Shown here: piece after piece, positions 10,922-22,644 of the stretch | Position numbering within the stretch: position 1 is the first letter of the stretch | Layout: the number at the start of each line of letters is the position of its first letter | Assembly (NCBI RefSeq): GCF_030272615.1 | Contig: NC_081408.1 | Location: 204,424,613 to 204,488,612 of the forward strand | Reading direction: 5' to 3' | DNA length: 64,000 nt | DNA from: Cryptomeria japonica | Lineage: Eukaryota; Streptophyta; Pinopsida; Cupressales; Cupressaceae | The notes under the pieces: model-generated | Databases searched by the model: none | What the model saw: only the letters and a program-made list of their open reading frames with translations | Told to the model about the DNA's origin: nothing | Translations under genes and position numbers: made by a program

Positions 10922-12215
10922 TGATGGTATGATGAAGGAATAAGTATCCACTCAACTACTGAGAGGGGGGGTAGAGAATCAGTATATAGAAAAACTGATA
11001 AAAACTTCACCAATCTCAAAAATCAATCTTTTAAAGTAAACTTAGAATAATACCTCTATCAAGATAAAAACTCATAAGATAAACCAGTTGACTGTTACAA
11101 TAAATTAATAGTAAACAACTTCTTGATATCTTAATGCTTCTGTTTATCATGACTTATGAAAATAGTTAAGTAGTTAAGTAAATCAACCATGAAAACATAA
11201 CCACAAAAACATTTACCACTTAACAAAAATATTTTTGACGTGGAAACCAAAATAGGTAAAAACCACAGTGAGATGAGACTCATGAGATAACTATCTGAAC
11301 TCTTCTGAAGTTCGCCCTGTTAGGAACCTAGCCTGTTAAAGCTTTACAAAAATTCATGTTAAGAACTGATCCCATTAGGAATCACCCAGTTAAGCGATTG
11401 ACTACAAATGCCTTGTTAGAAGCAATACCTTGTAAGGAGTAACCTCGGTAGAGGATTTGAAAATCCAATCTAATGGACCACCTTGTTAGAGCTTACCCAG
11501 TTAGGTGATTTCAATTTTGCTGTAAATGCTAGAAAACAATAGGAGTTTGCTGATCTGTCTGAATAGCACTACCCTTTCTTGATCAGATCCATTTTATGCT
11601 CCTATCTACATTTACTCAAACTACAAATACATGATCTGTTTCAACAACCACACACTCAACTGAAATTTGCTCACTCTTTGCCAAATCATTAAACTAAACA
11701 ACTTCATCGACCTTATAAACAAATGAATCAAGTCGGAAACACAACAAAAACCTAATTCTCATAGAGATTACAACCAAATCTGTTCAAGTCAATCAAGAAA
11801 ACCTTGATCACTCCTTGATCACCACTTCGTCAAACTTAGTAACTTATCACGTGCTTTGCATTAGATGCAATACATTTTCTCATTCCCTACACAAAAACTG
11901 TTACAACAAATTGCCAAAATCTCTTGGAATTGTCTTCATACAATAATCATACGTGTCATAATCATTACCGCTCATCATCAGATCATAAACCAATATAACC
12001 AGTTCATCAAACTTAATCTGTTACGGTTTATAAAAAATAACATACAGGGTTTACCAGTTAAAACAATAGATAAGGTTTACACCGGTTACCGGTTTACTCC
12101 AAAAATTCTTCCTACCAGTTACAGTAACCATATTACAATAATATCATTACTGGTTAAATTGACATCAATGACAACATAACATATCATTAATGCAATCTTC
12201 ATGAAAATACCAACA
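10922..12215 (-). repeat. 5' LTR of element B (1,294 bp)
   Basis: This is homologous to 4999-6444 along most of its length. Both copies carry the cttcatg..aat.ccaaca terminus at the right end and the gagaggggggg box at the left end. It is about 150 bp shorter than the middle LTR. The many visible differences suggest an old insertion or different sources for the two LTRs. The right end (12215) abuts the truncated LTR of element C. Confidence 0.85.
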
Positions 12216-12735
12216 TTCTCAATGAAAACAAACAAAACAAATAGGACATGATTAGGAAACACCAACAAGCACATTAGAATCATCTGCAATAGCTGCACCA
12301 ACACCACTTAATCAAATATCTATTGATCAACACCTTGATACTCAAGAACACTCAAACAAAAACAAGTGGGACTAGAAAGATAACTTGCAAAGCACCAAAT
12401 CATGAACCATCTAAATTCAAGATACACATGAACATCCCAAACACTCTCCCAAATCCGAAACTTAAGATATAATCATTCTGAAGCACAACAGATCAAATAC
12501 CAGAACATTTCAATATCGAACATTGAAAAACAATCCTCATACTAGAATCCATAACTCAATCAAATCATCACTTAGAATCATGAAACCAACACTAAATCAA
12601 GTATCTCTAGTTGATTTAGCATATCAAATAGATAAAATAGTTATATCAACTCTCTGTAGTCACCGGAACACCGAAACACCAGAATATAGTGACATTAATG
12701 ACAAAAACATATCCTAGCAGTAGCAATATCCAACA
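12216..12735 (-). repeat. Truncated 3' LTR of element C
   Basis: This segment matches the right-hand part of the C 5' LTR (about 25960-26477), including aggaaaca and tagcagcaatat-like stretches, and ends with CCAACA before a polypurine tract. The rest of the LTR is missing at 12215/12216, where the A/B array begins. The remainder is expected left of this window if A/B inserted here. Confidence 0.8.
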
Positions 12736-13119
12736 ATCTGCCCCTTTGGCATTAATGGAAACATATGGATGTGAAAAACAATCAATGCAAAGAAAGAAAT
12801 AAACAACCAACAATCTCCCCCAAAATCACAAAGATCATCTCCCCCTTTGATAAACAATTCAAAATACTTCAGGGTTTTTCACATGCTTCTCTCCCCCTCT
12901 GACAACAATACCAAAGACATATACAAATAATTATTCTCTCCCTATAAGAAGGACAATCTCCCCCCCTAGAATAAACTCACAAATCTAAACTTTTAAACCA
13001 TACAGTCACTACTCTAGCAGAATAGCAGCACCCACGCATCAATCTGGATTAGATGATAAGACTTTGAAGTCCACCAAATTGATGCATCTCAACACATCTA
13101 GTTCTTATTAGGAGGGGAA
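12736..13119 (-). other. Element C 3' untranslated region with repeated polypurine-like tracts
   Basis: On the minus strand, runs of purines rich in GGGGGAGA or GGGGCAGA occur at about 12736-12752, 12838-12848, 12890-12899 and 12957-12966. The first touches the LTR and is the likely plus-strand primer. No ORF was seen. Confidence 0.55.
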
Positions 13120-14795
13120 GAAACCCCTAACTTATCTCTCAGATATACAAATGTATCTATAGGAAAAGAGGCTTAGTAAAAGTATCTGCAATATGATCCT
13201 TTATAGACACATACTCCAATTTGACTTCTTCCTCACTAACTTTCTCCCTCAAGAAATGATACTTGATTGATATATGATTTGTTGTATCAGATTCTTGGAA
13301 ATATTAATAACACTTAATAATTACAATATATAATAGTAGGCTCATCATAAATAGCTCTAATGTCCCTCAACATCTACTTCATCGAAACTATCTGAGTATA
13401 GTTGCTAGTAGCAACAATGTATTCATCTTTTGCAGTAGATAGAGAAATAGCATCTTGCTTCTTACTTCCCCAAGAAACCAACTTCTTTCCCAAAAATAAT
13501 GCTCCACCAGTAGTGCTCTTCTATTAATCAACATCACCTGCCCAATCAACATCAGTAAAAGCACATAACATGAAATCATCATTCTTAAAATACCACAAAC
13601 CATAGTCAATTGTCCCCTTCAAATATCTGAAAAATCCTTTTCACAACAGTAACATGACTTTCTTTAGGGTCAGCTTGAAATCTTGCACAAAGATAAACAA
13701 CATGCATAATATCTAGTCTATTTTGAGTCAAGTATATCTCATCTGATTACCTTTCAGAGATTCATCATGCTTATATAACTTGCATCCAGTTATCAGCTAA
13801 CCCAAACTTCTTCAATAATTCTTTCACATACTTAGATTAAGAAATGAAAATGCCTTTATCAGTCTATTTAATCTGCAATCCTAAGAAGAATTTCAACTCA
13901 CCTACCATAGAGATCTCAAACTCTTTTTGCATGTCATTAGGACATTTCTTACCCAAATCATCATCTCCTCCTAAAATAATGTCATCAACAAAAATTTCAA
14001 CAGTCAAAATGTTATCATTATCAACCTTAAAGTATAAATTACTATCAGTAGTACCTTTATAGAATCCCAACTTCATCAAATACCTATCTAATCTAGCATA
14101 CCTAGCTGTAGGGGCCTGTTTAAGTCCATACAATGATGTCTTCAATTTGCATACCATGTATCCTTCATCTGATAATGAAAACCCATCTAGTTACTCAATA
14201 TAGACTTCCTCTTCCAAATCACCATTCAGAAAGGTTGACTTTACATCCATCTAATATACCTTGAAATTCTTATAAGAAGCATATGCAAGAAGTAATCTAA
14301 CAACTTCAATTGTAGCTACTGGAGAAAAAGTCTCCTCATAATCAATTCCTTCCATTTGTGAATATCCCTTACATACCAGTCTTGCTTTGTTTCTATCCAC
14401 TTCACCAGCTTCATTCAATTTGATCCAGAACACCCATTTTGTACCAATCACATTCTTGTCTTTAGGTCTCTAAACAAGATCCCATTTATTGTTCTACTCA
14501 ATTTGATTCAACTCTTCTTCCATAGCTTTTATCCAATTCTCCTCTTTACACGCTTCAGCAACATCTTTAGGTTCAATCTTGGAAATCAAATATATTTCTT
14601 CAGGAATAATCCTTTTCCTAGTCATCACACCCTTATTTTTATCACCAATAATCTGATTTTCTAAATGATTTAATCTCACATATCTCAGAGCCTTCCAATT
14701 AATCGGATTCACTAGTTCTTGAACTTCTTCACTCATAGAAGCAATATTTGGATTAACTATCTCTACCAGATCATTCTTCTTTAGGATCTCAGTAT
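13120..14795 (-). pseudogene. Element C reverse transcriptase and RNase H region (copia pol, decayed)
   Basis: The reverse transcriptase begins [15 protein letters not shown] (14251-14451). It continues with LYGLKQAP, LDRYLMKLGF and the catalytic IFVDDIILGGDDD (13864-14157). The RNase H remnants lie at 13388-13609 and below. The linker YVRLNHLENQIIGD is at 14494-14736. Stops and frameshifts break it throughout. The coding region continues at 22645 on the far side of element D, which split it. Confidence 0.88.
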
Positions 14796-14800
14796 GTACT
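14796..14800. repeat. Left target-site duplication of element D (gtact)
   Basis: The same five bases, gtact, recur at 22640-22644 directly after the right terminal repeat. This supports a single insertion into element C. Confidence 0.8.
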
Positions 14801-14828
14801 TGTTGACGTGTATTTTGTTGATGATGGG

Positions 14829-15310
14829 GCTAGAAGGAGGGTGAGTACTATCATGCCTCGATCATTATCAAGCTATTCATAGATAATCATATTTGCAAGG
14901 AGTTGTGCAGGACTTTTGTCCCTCCTCCTGCGCTCAACAGAATTGGCGCTAGAAGGAGGGCCTGATCGCGATGAATGCCTAACACCTGAAAAAATCCAGA
15001 TTCTATCAATTCATAATTTACAAGGAGCAATCTTAAGGACCTTTTGACCCTCCTCCTACGCTCAATAGAATTGGCGCTAGAAGGAGGGCCAGTACTATCA
15101 TGCCTTGATCATTATCAAGCTGTTCATAGATAATCATATTTGCAAGGAGTTGTACAGGACTTTTGTCCCTCATCCTATGTCAACAAAATTGGCACTAGAA
15201 GGAGGGCTTGAATAGTTGGACTTCGAAAGTTTATCAATTTATGTTTGCAAGAGTTATCTTAAAGACTTTTTCTATCCTTGTCCATGCTCGACAGAATTGA
15301 ATTAGGAGTG
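14829..15310 (+). repeat. Four ~120-bp tandem units in an A-B-A-B pattern (element D)
   Basis: A core gctagaaggaggg starts at 14829, 14948 and 15076, with a variant at 15194; spacings are 119, 128 and 118 bp. Units 1 and 3 share one type of body (tactatcatgcc, caaggagttgt). Units 2 and 4 share another. This indicates a duplicated two-unit block of about 246 bp. Confidence 0.75.
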
Positions 15311-16018
15311 CCTGACAGTGAATATGAACTCTTGAATCCAAGGAAGATCAATGGAAGGTCATTTTCAACACTCGACGGAAGTGGTACAAAGAAGGAAGGT
15401 GATCCCTGGATCATTAGTTGGACTTATGCAAGAAGGAATCAAGCTGGAACTAGTTGAACGTTCAAGTTGAATCTGAGATATTCAAGATCTCCCTTATTCC
15501 AGAAAATCCAAAAAAAGTGAAAAATAGAAAATCCAAACAAATCAAAAAATCAAAAAATCAAAAAAAGAAAAGATTTCTCAATGGACCGGCAACAGTTTCA
15601 CGAGGAGCAACAAGTTGATTTTCCTTAACTTTGGTAGAGATTAGATACACAACTTTATCCACGCAGATTGTTTGAGTTTGCAAGACCAGGGCAGTGTTGA
15701 GTTCACGAGATAGAGGAGCATGATGAAATGCATTGCTTGAAGTACTTATCAAGGATGGAATCGGCAGCATAGGGAAAAATCTTCTTTTGGGATGTCCCCA
15801 GGCCAAAGATAGAAGAAAGCAATTTTAGTGACCCAGAAACCAAGGATCCTCTTCTAACATTCATGTGGATGATCGAGAGTCAGCTCATTTTGAATGGCGA
15901 AATGCACTTAGAAAACATATTGCTACCATTGTGGTGTAGAATTCACAACTCACCTCACTCTTAATTTACTTGCTCAGTATGTGAAATGGTTATCAATCAA
16001 GTTAGAAGCTAGTTTGGA
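15311..16018 (+). other. Element D segment with no recognised gene
   Basis: This segment holds an A-rich low-complexity patch near 15500-15570 and several short ORFs. No domain was recognised. The acidic ORF begins at its end. Confidence 0.4.
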
Positions 16019-17161
16019 ATGCCAACTTTGTACGAGGAAGAGTGTTTTATGAACAGATCTTGGGGTGTGCATCTCGCAGTTGAATTTAGGAGGACCTATG
16101 AACAAGACATCGTTCTAGCATCTGATTGTGAGAAGGATCAGTTGTACATTGACAATACCAGTGCACCTGAGGAACAATGTATTACAATGGATAGCCCGCC
16201 ATGCCTTGCACCTGAAAAGGAATTCCATGAAACAAAAGTTGAAGAATCAGTTGAGAATACTCAAACAGTGATAAAGGAAGATCTAGGAGTTGAACAAGCA
16301 ATCAAAGGAGAAGATGACTCATTCCTTGAGGAATTCTCACTGATGCTACAAAAGGAGATCCTTGAGATTGAATTGCAGAAGTTTTCAAATGGCCTCATTG
16401 AAGAAGACAATCAAGTTGAGATATTGAATGAAGAATTACAAATCATCATAAGTGAGCCCAGGTATGAAGAACAATTCAAAGGGGTGCTTGAAGATTTCAT
16501 CACCATTATGCTATTTGAGGAAGTTTTGAAGGATCTTATAGAGGAAACACAAGTGGAACCATTGCCAAAATTTTTTCAAGATAAGAAAGTTATGGTGAGT
16601 GAGGTGATCCATCATCAGCTCCGACCTCCCGAGACTATGCATAAAGAAGAAAGGCCACTAGAGATTACATTTGATCAACTAGAGCAGATGTTTGAAGCTC
16701 AATCCATCAAGGAGACTCTCATTTTTGAGGATGTGCTCACAAAATTTCATAAAGATGCTTGGTTTATGCAAGATACCTCAGTGAAAATAGAGAATCTTGA
16801 GCTATTCAAAGGGGCGATGAGCTTGTTTCAAGAGGAACTTCCAAATCAAGATCAACATGTTGCGAATGCTCATGGAATGATTCATCACCAATGGTGACCT
16901 CCTGAAGTAGCTGGTGACCTCGCTTCCGACAATGCAATTCCATCTGAGCCTGAAATGTGCCAGGTTGTCTCTTTCCTTAATCCTAGCCTTGAAAATTATT
17001 ATGATTTTGATTACGGGGATTTTGGGAAAACAACTTGCATTTGGATTGATCATGGTCCTAACGAATTACCTCAGTTGATCATTTTGAGTGAAAACTTGCT
17101 TGAGTATGAAAGATGCATGGTGAGAGTTTGCCTTTCTATATTTAAGGATGAATTTGCCTGA
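16019..17161 (+). pseudogene. Element D acidic ORF of unknown function, one in-frame stop
   Basis: A 292-codon frame starts MPTLYEEECFMNRSWG at 16019 and stops at TGA 16895-16897. The same frame then stays open to 17161 (ending LSIFKDEFA), so the original protein was probably about 380 residues. It is rich in Glu, Gln, Leu and Ile and contains amphipathic stretches such as EEFSLMLQKEILEIELQKF. No zinc knuckle, protease or polymerase motif was seen. It is the only sizeable ORF in D. A structural or Gag-like role is possible but not shown. Confidence 0.45.
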
Positions 17162-18735
17162 TTAAGAACCATCACATTGGCCATGTTCCTGTTACATAAC
17201 CTGAGAAATCATGTAAAGTCATGTATATATTTTGCTTCTTTGAGTCGTGTTGAGTCTGGGACTCTTGTATATAGGTTTAGAGTAGATTTTCTTTTCTCGT
17301 TTTACATTACAGGTCTTTTGAGCCTTGTTCTTAATTTACCTTGAGTCATTTGACTCATGATTTAGTGTGGCTTATGTAGTTTAGTTGTTTGTTTACATTT
17401 GGTGTGCGTTTTAACTTAGTTTGCTTTGGGTCAGTCCGTCAGTCGTTTGCTTTAGTTTAGTTATCTTGAGTGGGAGCCTCCAACTTATGAGAGGGGCGTC
17501 TGTGTTGTTGCCCACACACTAACAATATCCTGGATCTTATGTTAGACTCATTTCTTAGATATCCATTCATGAAGTGCTCGGAATCCGAGGTTGTTCCTCT
17601 CCAACTTTATCATTTGATTAGGACCTATATTTGACTTGGAAGGGAATCATTTTCTGTATCTTGATACTGACATCTATTGATTACTATATCTTCACACATT
17701 AATGGACTCCGAGTCATTATGGTTTTCAGGCAAAGCTATGATTGGTGAAAAATCTAAAATCTGGCTTCAGCGCCACCGCAATCCTCAAACCCTAGTAAGC
17801 TTCACTGCTTACAAGCCAAAGGAATTGACCAAGTGAAAAAGCAATATCAAAAGGAAAAAAATGAGAAAATGAAAGAGAAAAATGAGAAAAAAATAAAATG
17901 AAATGAAATGAAATATCAAAATTGGCTAAGGGGAATATGTGAGTAACTCCATCAGGGCTATAGATGCCTGGCTAGCAATGGAGCAATGTTCGTGAGCTTG
18001 CGGTGATAACCTTGTCGGGACTATAGACGTTTGACTGGCAGCGAGGCTCTATCCAAGATGCTTTTGAAGTTCAGATAAACTATGTAGCTAATCACAGGGG
18101 AACCTAAAGGTTATAATTGTCTTGTCGAGAAGAATGAATACACTTGCACACACTTGAGTAATCAAAGACTAAGTGTCTAGATCTGGTCAAGGATTTTCCT
18201 TCACTTTGAGTGCATTTTCTAATCTCTTGATAAGTTAGGTGGAATTTTCTGGAAGTCCTAGGTGTTAATTGAGTCTTTATCTTTGAAATGTTTCATGAAC
18301 ATTTATTCAAGGTGGTGCTAGATGTTGTGATGTTTTCACACATCGCCCCATTGCAAATGGGGACCCCTGCTTTTTTTTCTTTTTAGGGTTTGTTTTCTAG
18401 GTCTTTTAGGGTTTTGTCCGTTAGCCTTTGCATTTTGAGTGTCACCGAGGGGATCACATGGATAGCAAGTCCGGCTTGAGTGATGTCCTGATCCTGAAAT
18501 TTTGGCTAAGTCTGAAAGTCCTGATCCTGAAATCTGACTAAGTCTGGAAACTGAAAAACCTCAAAAAACTAGATTTTGCAATATAACTCCTGAAGGTCTG
18601 AAACCACTCTCAAACATCCTGAAAGTATATATGGAATATAACTTAAAGTATAAGAAAGAAGAAAGATAGAGGGAAATGTCACTTAAATGTTATATTCCAT
18701 AAAAATTATCCTGTCGGAGAGTTCAAAAGCCAAAT
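17162..18735 (+). other. Element D non-coding segment
   Basis: This segment is T/G-rich, then A-rich (an aaatgaaatg patch near 17890-17920). It has two related pieces at about 17960-17980 and 18020-18040 that share ctatagatg/ctatagacg wording. A CCCCATTGCAAATGGGG palindrome sits at 18346-18362. No gene was recognised. Confidence 0.4.
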
Positions 18736-18738
18736 TTC

Positions 18739-20318
18739 ACTCCTGTCCCTCACCAACGGACCAAGGCGAAGCGCTCCTGTCCCTCACCAGGGGACCAGGG
18801 CGAAAAGGTTTATTTGAGTCATTCTTGACCTTGTTTGGTCAAAATTGAAACATCAAAGGCATGGTGGAGGATGAAATGAACGTGATAGAGCATCCAGACT
18901 TGCTTGAAAACAATAAAATGAGGCATTTTGGCCTAGAAAGCAAAAAGCGCTCCTGTCCCTCACTGAAGGACCAGAGCTTGATTTTCAAATTTGCACTGTT
19001 CTTGCAGGATCAAGACAATTTTATGATTTGAAGAGACCAAGTAAAACATGATTTATCCATTGAATATAATTTAAGTGGTCCACAAAGGAGGAAATCAACC
19101 CAAATGACAATAGGCGCTCCTGTCCTTCACTGAAGGACCATGGCATTTTTTCAAGTTTCTCCTCTTTGTTTGAGATTTTATGGCAAAACTTGACTTGGAT
19201 GGAAGGATGAATGATGTTTTATGCCTTAGGTGCAATTGAAGGTTTAAAAGACAAGGAAATATACCATGAAGTAAAAAAGTGCTCCTATCCTTCTCTAAGG
19301 GTCCAGAGCGATTTTCTAAAAAGTGCAAATTTCTTGCGAAGGACAAGGAAAGTTTGTGATTGAAATGAATGGAATAAGGAATGTTTAGCCCAATGAAGAT
19401 AATTTGGAAGACTAGCAAAGGACAGACAAGCTTGAATTTACAAAAGCACTCCTATCCCTCTCTAAGGGACTAGGGCAAAAAACATATTATCTAGCTCTTC
19501 TCTCCAAATTGGGACAAATCCAAGCCAAGGCAGAAGTTTGAAATGATGATTAAAATACTTTGAGGTGGAATTGAGATGCAAGATTTGCAAAATTTGATGA
19601 CAATTGGCAAAAGTGCTCCTGTCCCTCTCCAAGGGACTAGGGCGAAATTTCCAAATATGCCCATTTGCCTTACATTTTGAAATGCTATTTTTGTTTCCAG
19701 GACTCAAGAAGGAGTGGAGAATTATGTTCTATGCCTTGAGGGTAATTTGAAGATTAATGTGATCAAGAATTTGCACAAGGACTCGAAAGTGCTCCTATCC
19801 CTCACTGAAGGACCAGGGCAATTTTTATAAAATCAACAATTTCCCTCCAAGATTATGCTAAGGCAAGGTTGTGTGAGATGGGAAGAATCTTCTAAAGCAT
19901 GGTGAACAAAGATTTGACATCAAAATTTGAGAATCCTAGCCTAAAATACAAAAGGCACTCCTATCCCTCTCTAAGGGACCATGGCGAAAATTTTTGAAAA
20001 CCAATTTTGCCTTGCAAAAATGAGTTAAGCATGCATAGAATGAACGAAGGGGATCATCGCTTACCCCATAATGAGAATTGGCAACTAAGAGATGAAGGAT
20101 GTAAGACCAAAGTGAAAAGGTGCTCTTGTCCCTCACCCAGGGTCTAGGGCAAAAATGTCCTAAGGCACATTCCTTCTAAAGATCAAGTGAATTAAACTCA
20201 AGACTCCAATTAAAAATGCCATTTTAAAAGTCTAGATGAAATTTTGAACGTAAAAAAGTGAGGAATGCAAAGCAAAATTACAAGTTCGCTCCTATCCCTC
20301 ACCAAGGGACCAGAGCGA
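18739..20318 (+). repeat. Eleven hairpin repeats at a regular ~167-bp spacing (element D)
   Basis: A ~33-bp imperfect palindrome with core TCCTGTCCCTCACCAAGGGA starts at 18739, 18771, 18947, 19113, 19278, 19446, 19611, 19788, 19953, 20119 and 20286. From the second copy the spacings are 176, 166, 165, 168, 165, 177, 165, 166 and 167 bp. Its arms (GTCCCT and AGGGAC, extended by cgctCCTG and CAGGgcg) would fold into a hairpin. The sequences between are A/T-rich and strongly diverged. Confidence 0.85.
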
Positions 20319-22621
20319 AGTTAGTGGCATTCACATTTGGGCTTTAATATCTTCCAAATCGTATTAGATGCTAGGATTGCCAAACTTCAAAATATTTGAA
20401 AAAGAAAAATTAATTAAATTGGCATTCAATAAAAAACACATTGGCATTGAATAAATTAATTTTGAGCCTTTAAAAAATTGAATTATTATTATAAAGGCAT
20501 TTAAAATCAATTTTTATTAAATTAAAATTAAAAGATGGAGTGCACAAGGCATTATTTTGTCTTTATTTATCAAGTCGGCCTTCTTCTTAGTGTTTTTTAT
20601 ATTTTATTTTAAGGCTTATTTGCTAGGTCGGCCTCATGGTTGAAGAATGTGAATGCTCTATAAGAGAGGAGTGTTGTGGACAAATGTGAATCATTCATTC
20701 ATTGTTTCAAAATGCGAATTGGAGGAGAAAATTGGAGGGGCAAATTTCTTGCTAGTTTGGAGGATAATTTCCAGATTTTTGAAGACATTTGAAGGCGAAT
20801 TTCCAGATCTTGAAGAAGCTAGTGGAAGGTGGAGTTCTTTTCCAAGCTAAAGGAGGTGTAATTTATTCGAAGGAGGACTATAATCTAAGCTTGTCCATCA
20901 AAATCCGGTTTTCTTTCATCTTTTGCCAAGGTTTTGTAGTTAAGCAATCAAAGAGGAGGAATGAAGAATCATTTTTGAAGTTCTTATTCAAGACTTATTG
21001 TGATCCCATTGCAATTTTGTAAAGTCTAAGTCTTGAAGATCCAAATTCCATTCATTATTAATTTGAAAATGTGTAGTTCTTGATTTATCATGACTTTTTT
21101 CAAATTAATATCTTAAGTTTTACCTTTGAAAGGTCTTAAATTTCATGCTTTTAGGTTTGATGCTCAAAAGACTAACTTTAATATTTTGTGTAGGCATCAA
21201 ATGGAGATCCCGGAGTTGTAAAATCAAGCTAGATCAAGGATGGTCTCCTTCAAGAAGATCAAGCAAGGACAAGAGTGACCTCCTCCAGTCTAGCATCGAC
21301 AAGGATGGCTTTCTATGATCAAACATCAACAAGGGCGACCTCTTCCAATCCAGCATTCCAAGGCGAGGTACATCAATCATCCTGCACATTAGAGACAAAA
21401 GAAGTCAGAGCAAAGGGTTCGTTGAAGAAGCAGATAGTTCTAGATGAATTAATTAAAGGTATCTTCTCAACAACATCAAGTTGAATATATACCAAGTTAC
21501 AAGTGTCAGACAAGGTGGCATCCTAATCGTCACTTCTCGAGTTAGTGTGGTCTACCTCAGCATGTCTAGATTCAATGTACCTAACTCATGGAAGGTGGCA
21601 CAAACTTCGATGTACCTACCCCAGCTATTCATTGGTGGAATTTTCCAGATAGGACATGTGTCCAATTAATACAATTATTTCATTGGTCGAGCATTAAATG
21701 CCATGTAATGGTTGTAACAAACCCTAATTAGGGTTTTCATTGTTGAATCTTGGACATTGATCTCAAATTGATCTCAGCAATCGAATTGTATCGAGGGCAC
21801 TATATAAGCCTTGGCATTTCATTTGTAAAGGGAATAATTATCTAGTTGATAGAATAGCAATTAGAGTAGAGTAGAGAGAGAAGGAAAATATTGTTGCCAA
21901 GATGTTGTTGTAAAAGACTTGTAAAGCTTCATTAAAGAAATGGTGAAATTTATGGGTCGATTCGATAATTTGCATGGTCTCTATACTTCTCATATTTGAT
22001 TTCATGTTATTAGATGAGTGGAAGAAATGTGCTTGATTGATGGTGAAATTCGTATATCCATACTACTAGCAGTTTGTTGATTGCAGACTTGCCTTGTGTA
22101 GTCAACTGGAATCATTCAGCTTAAGCTTAACTTCAATTGTCGCTTCTTCATTGATATGCATCAGCCTAATGGTGTCTATGCCTGTAGTGACGATTTGAAC
22201 ATCATAAAGCTTTCCTTCAAAGATCATACTAACCTTGTGGAGATGGTCCTGGGATGTCAAAACAAGACTTAGTTAGAATTTCATCAAAGATCATTCATTG
22301 CTCTTACATTCTTAGTGTTAGGATTAGATCCTTTTCTCGCCCTCATCTTTCTTCCTTTTTTAAAAAATCTAAGGCAGTAAAATCCTGTGTTCCAGCAATA
22401 TTCAAAGTAAATCAGAAGTTCAGTCATCAAGTGTAAGTCTGCTTGTGATTCTAGCAAATCACATCGTACCATAGAGAGCTTATCCACACGTAGAGATCCT
22501 ACAACGAAGAACCTTGAAGTCACCCTGATTGATCCTTTTCGTGATATCTTCAGCATTCAGAGGCTTTACTCAAGAGAGGATAAGGTAACCTTTAGGTATT
22601 TTATTCTGTGTTTGATAGTGT
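20319..22621 (+). promoter_or_regulatory. Element D right end with LTR-like promoter
   Basis: A TATA box (tatataag, 21801-21808) is preceded by ccaattaatac- and cattggtc-like sequences and followed about 0.8 kb later by the TG...CA terminus. This is the layout of U3, R and U5 in an LTR. Short ORFs at 20653-21022, 21275-21484 and 21481-21669 show no domain. Confidence 0.5.
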
Positions 22622-22639
22622 ACAAAATACACGTCAACA

Positions 22640-22644
22640 GTACT
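22640..22644. repeat. Right target-site duplication of element D (gtact)
   Basis: This is an exact match to 14796-14800. Confidence 0.8.

Larger units (their letters stand above)
1..12215 (-). mobile_element. Compound Ty1/copia array with three LTRs (elements A and B)
   Basis: Read on the minus strand, the order is LTR (10922-12215), internal region B with gag-pol, LTR (4999-6444), internal region A without pol, then the last 5 bp of a third LTR at 1-5. Primer binding sites and polypurine tracts sit next to the LTRs where expected. The middle LTR therefore serves as the 3' LTR of B and the 5' LTR of A. Such structures can arise by unequal recombination between LTRs of related copies, or by template switching. 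The array ends at 12215 inside the 3' LTR of element C, so it is inferred to have inserted there. Confidence 0.75.
14801..22639. mobile_element. Element D: 7.8-kb insertion with TG...CA termini, class unresolved
   Basis: The insertion starts with TGTTGACGTGTATTTTGT (14801-14818) and ends with the exact inverted copy (22622-22639). It is flanked by 5-bp gtact duplications and interrupts the copia coding region of element C. TG...CA ends and a 5-bp duplication are typical of LTR retroelements. No second copy of either end, no primer binding site and no pol were recognised inside. It could be a very large solo LTR, a non-autonomous LARD-like element whose LTRs have diverged or been lost, or a composite. 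A TATA box near the right end suggests plus orientation. Confidence 0.7.

Noticed and set aside
17496-17504. GCGTCTGTG core in element D
   Set aside because: A single copy with no periodic neighbours; probably chance rather than a link to element E.
18739-20318. CRISPR array
   Set aside because: Repeats are palindromic and evenly spaced, but spacers are about 130 bp, there are no cas genes, and the setting is a plant transposon.
18337-22639. A 4.3-kb 3' LTR starting TGATGTTTTCACAC inside element D
   Set aside because: The start resembles an LTR end, but no matching 5' copy or clear polypurine tract was found. The outer 18-bp inverted ends with target duplications are better supported.
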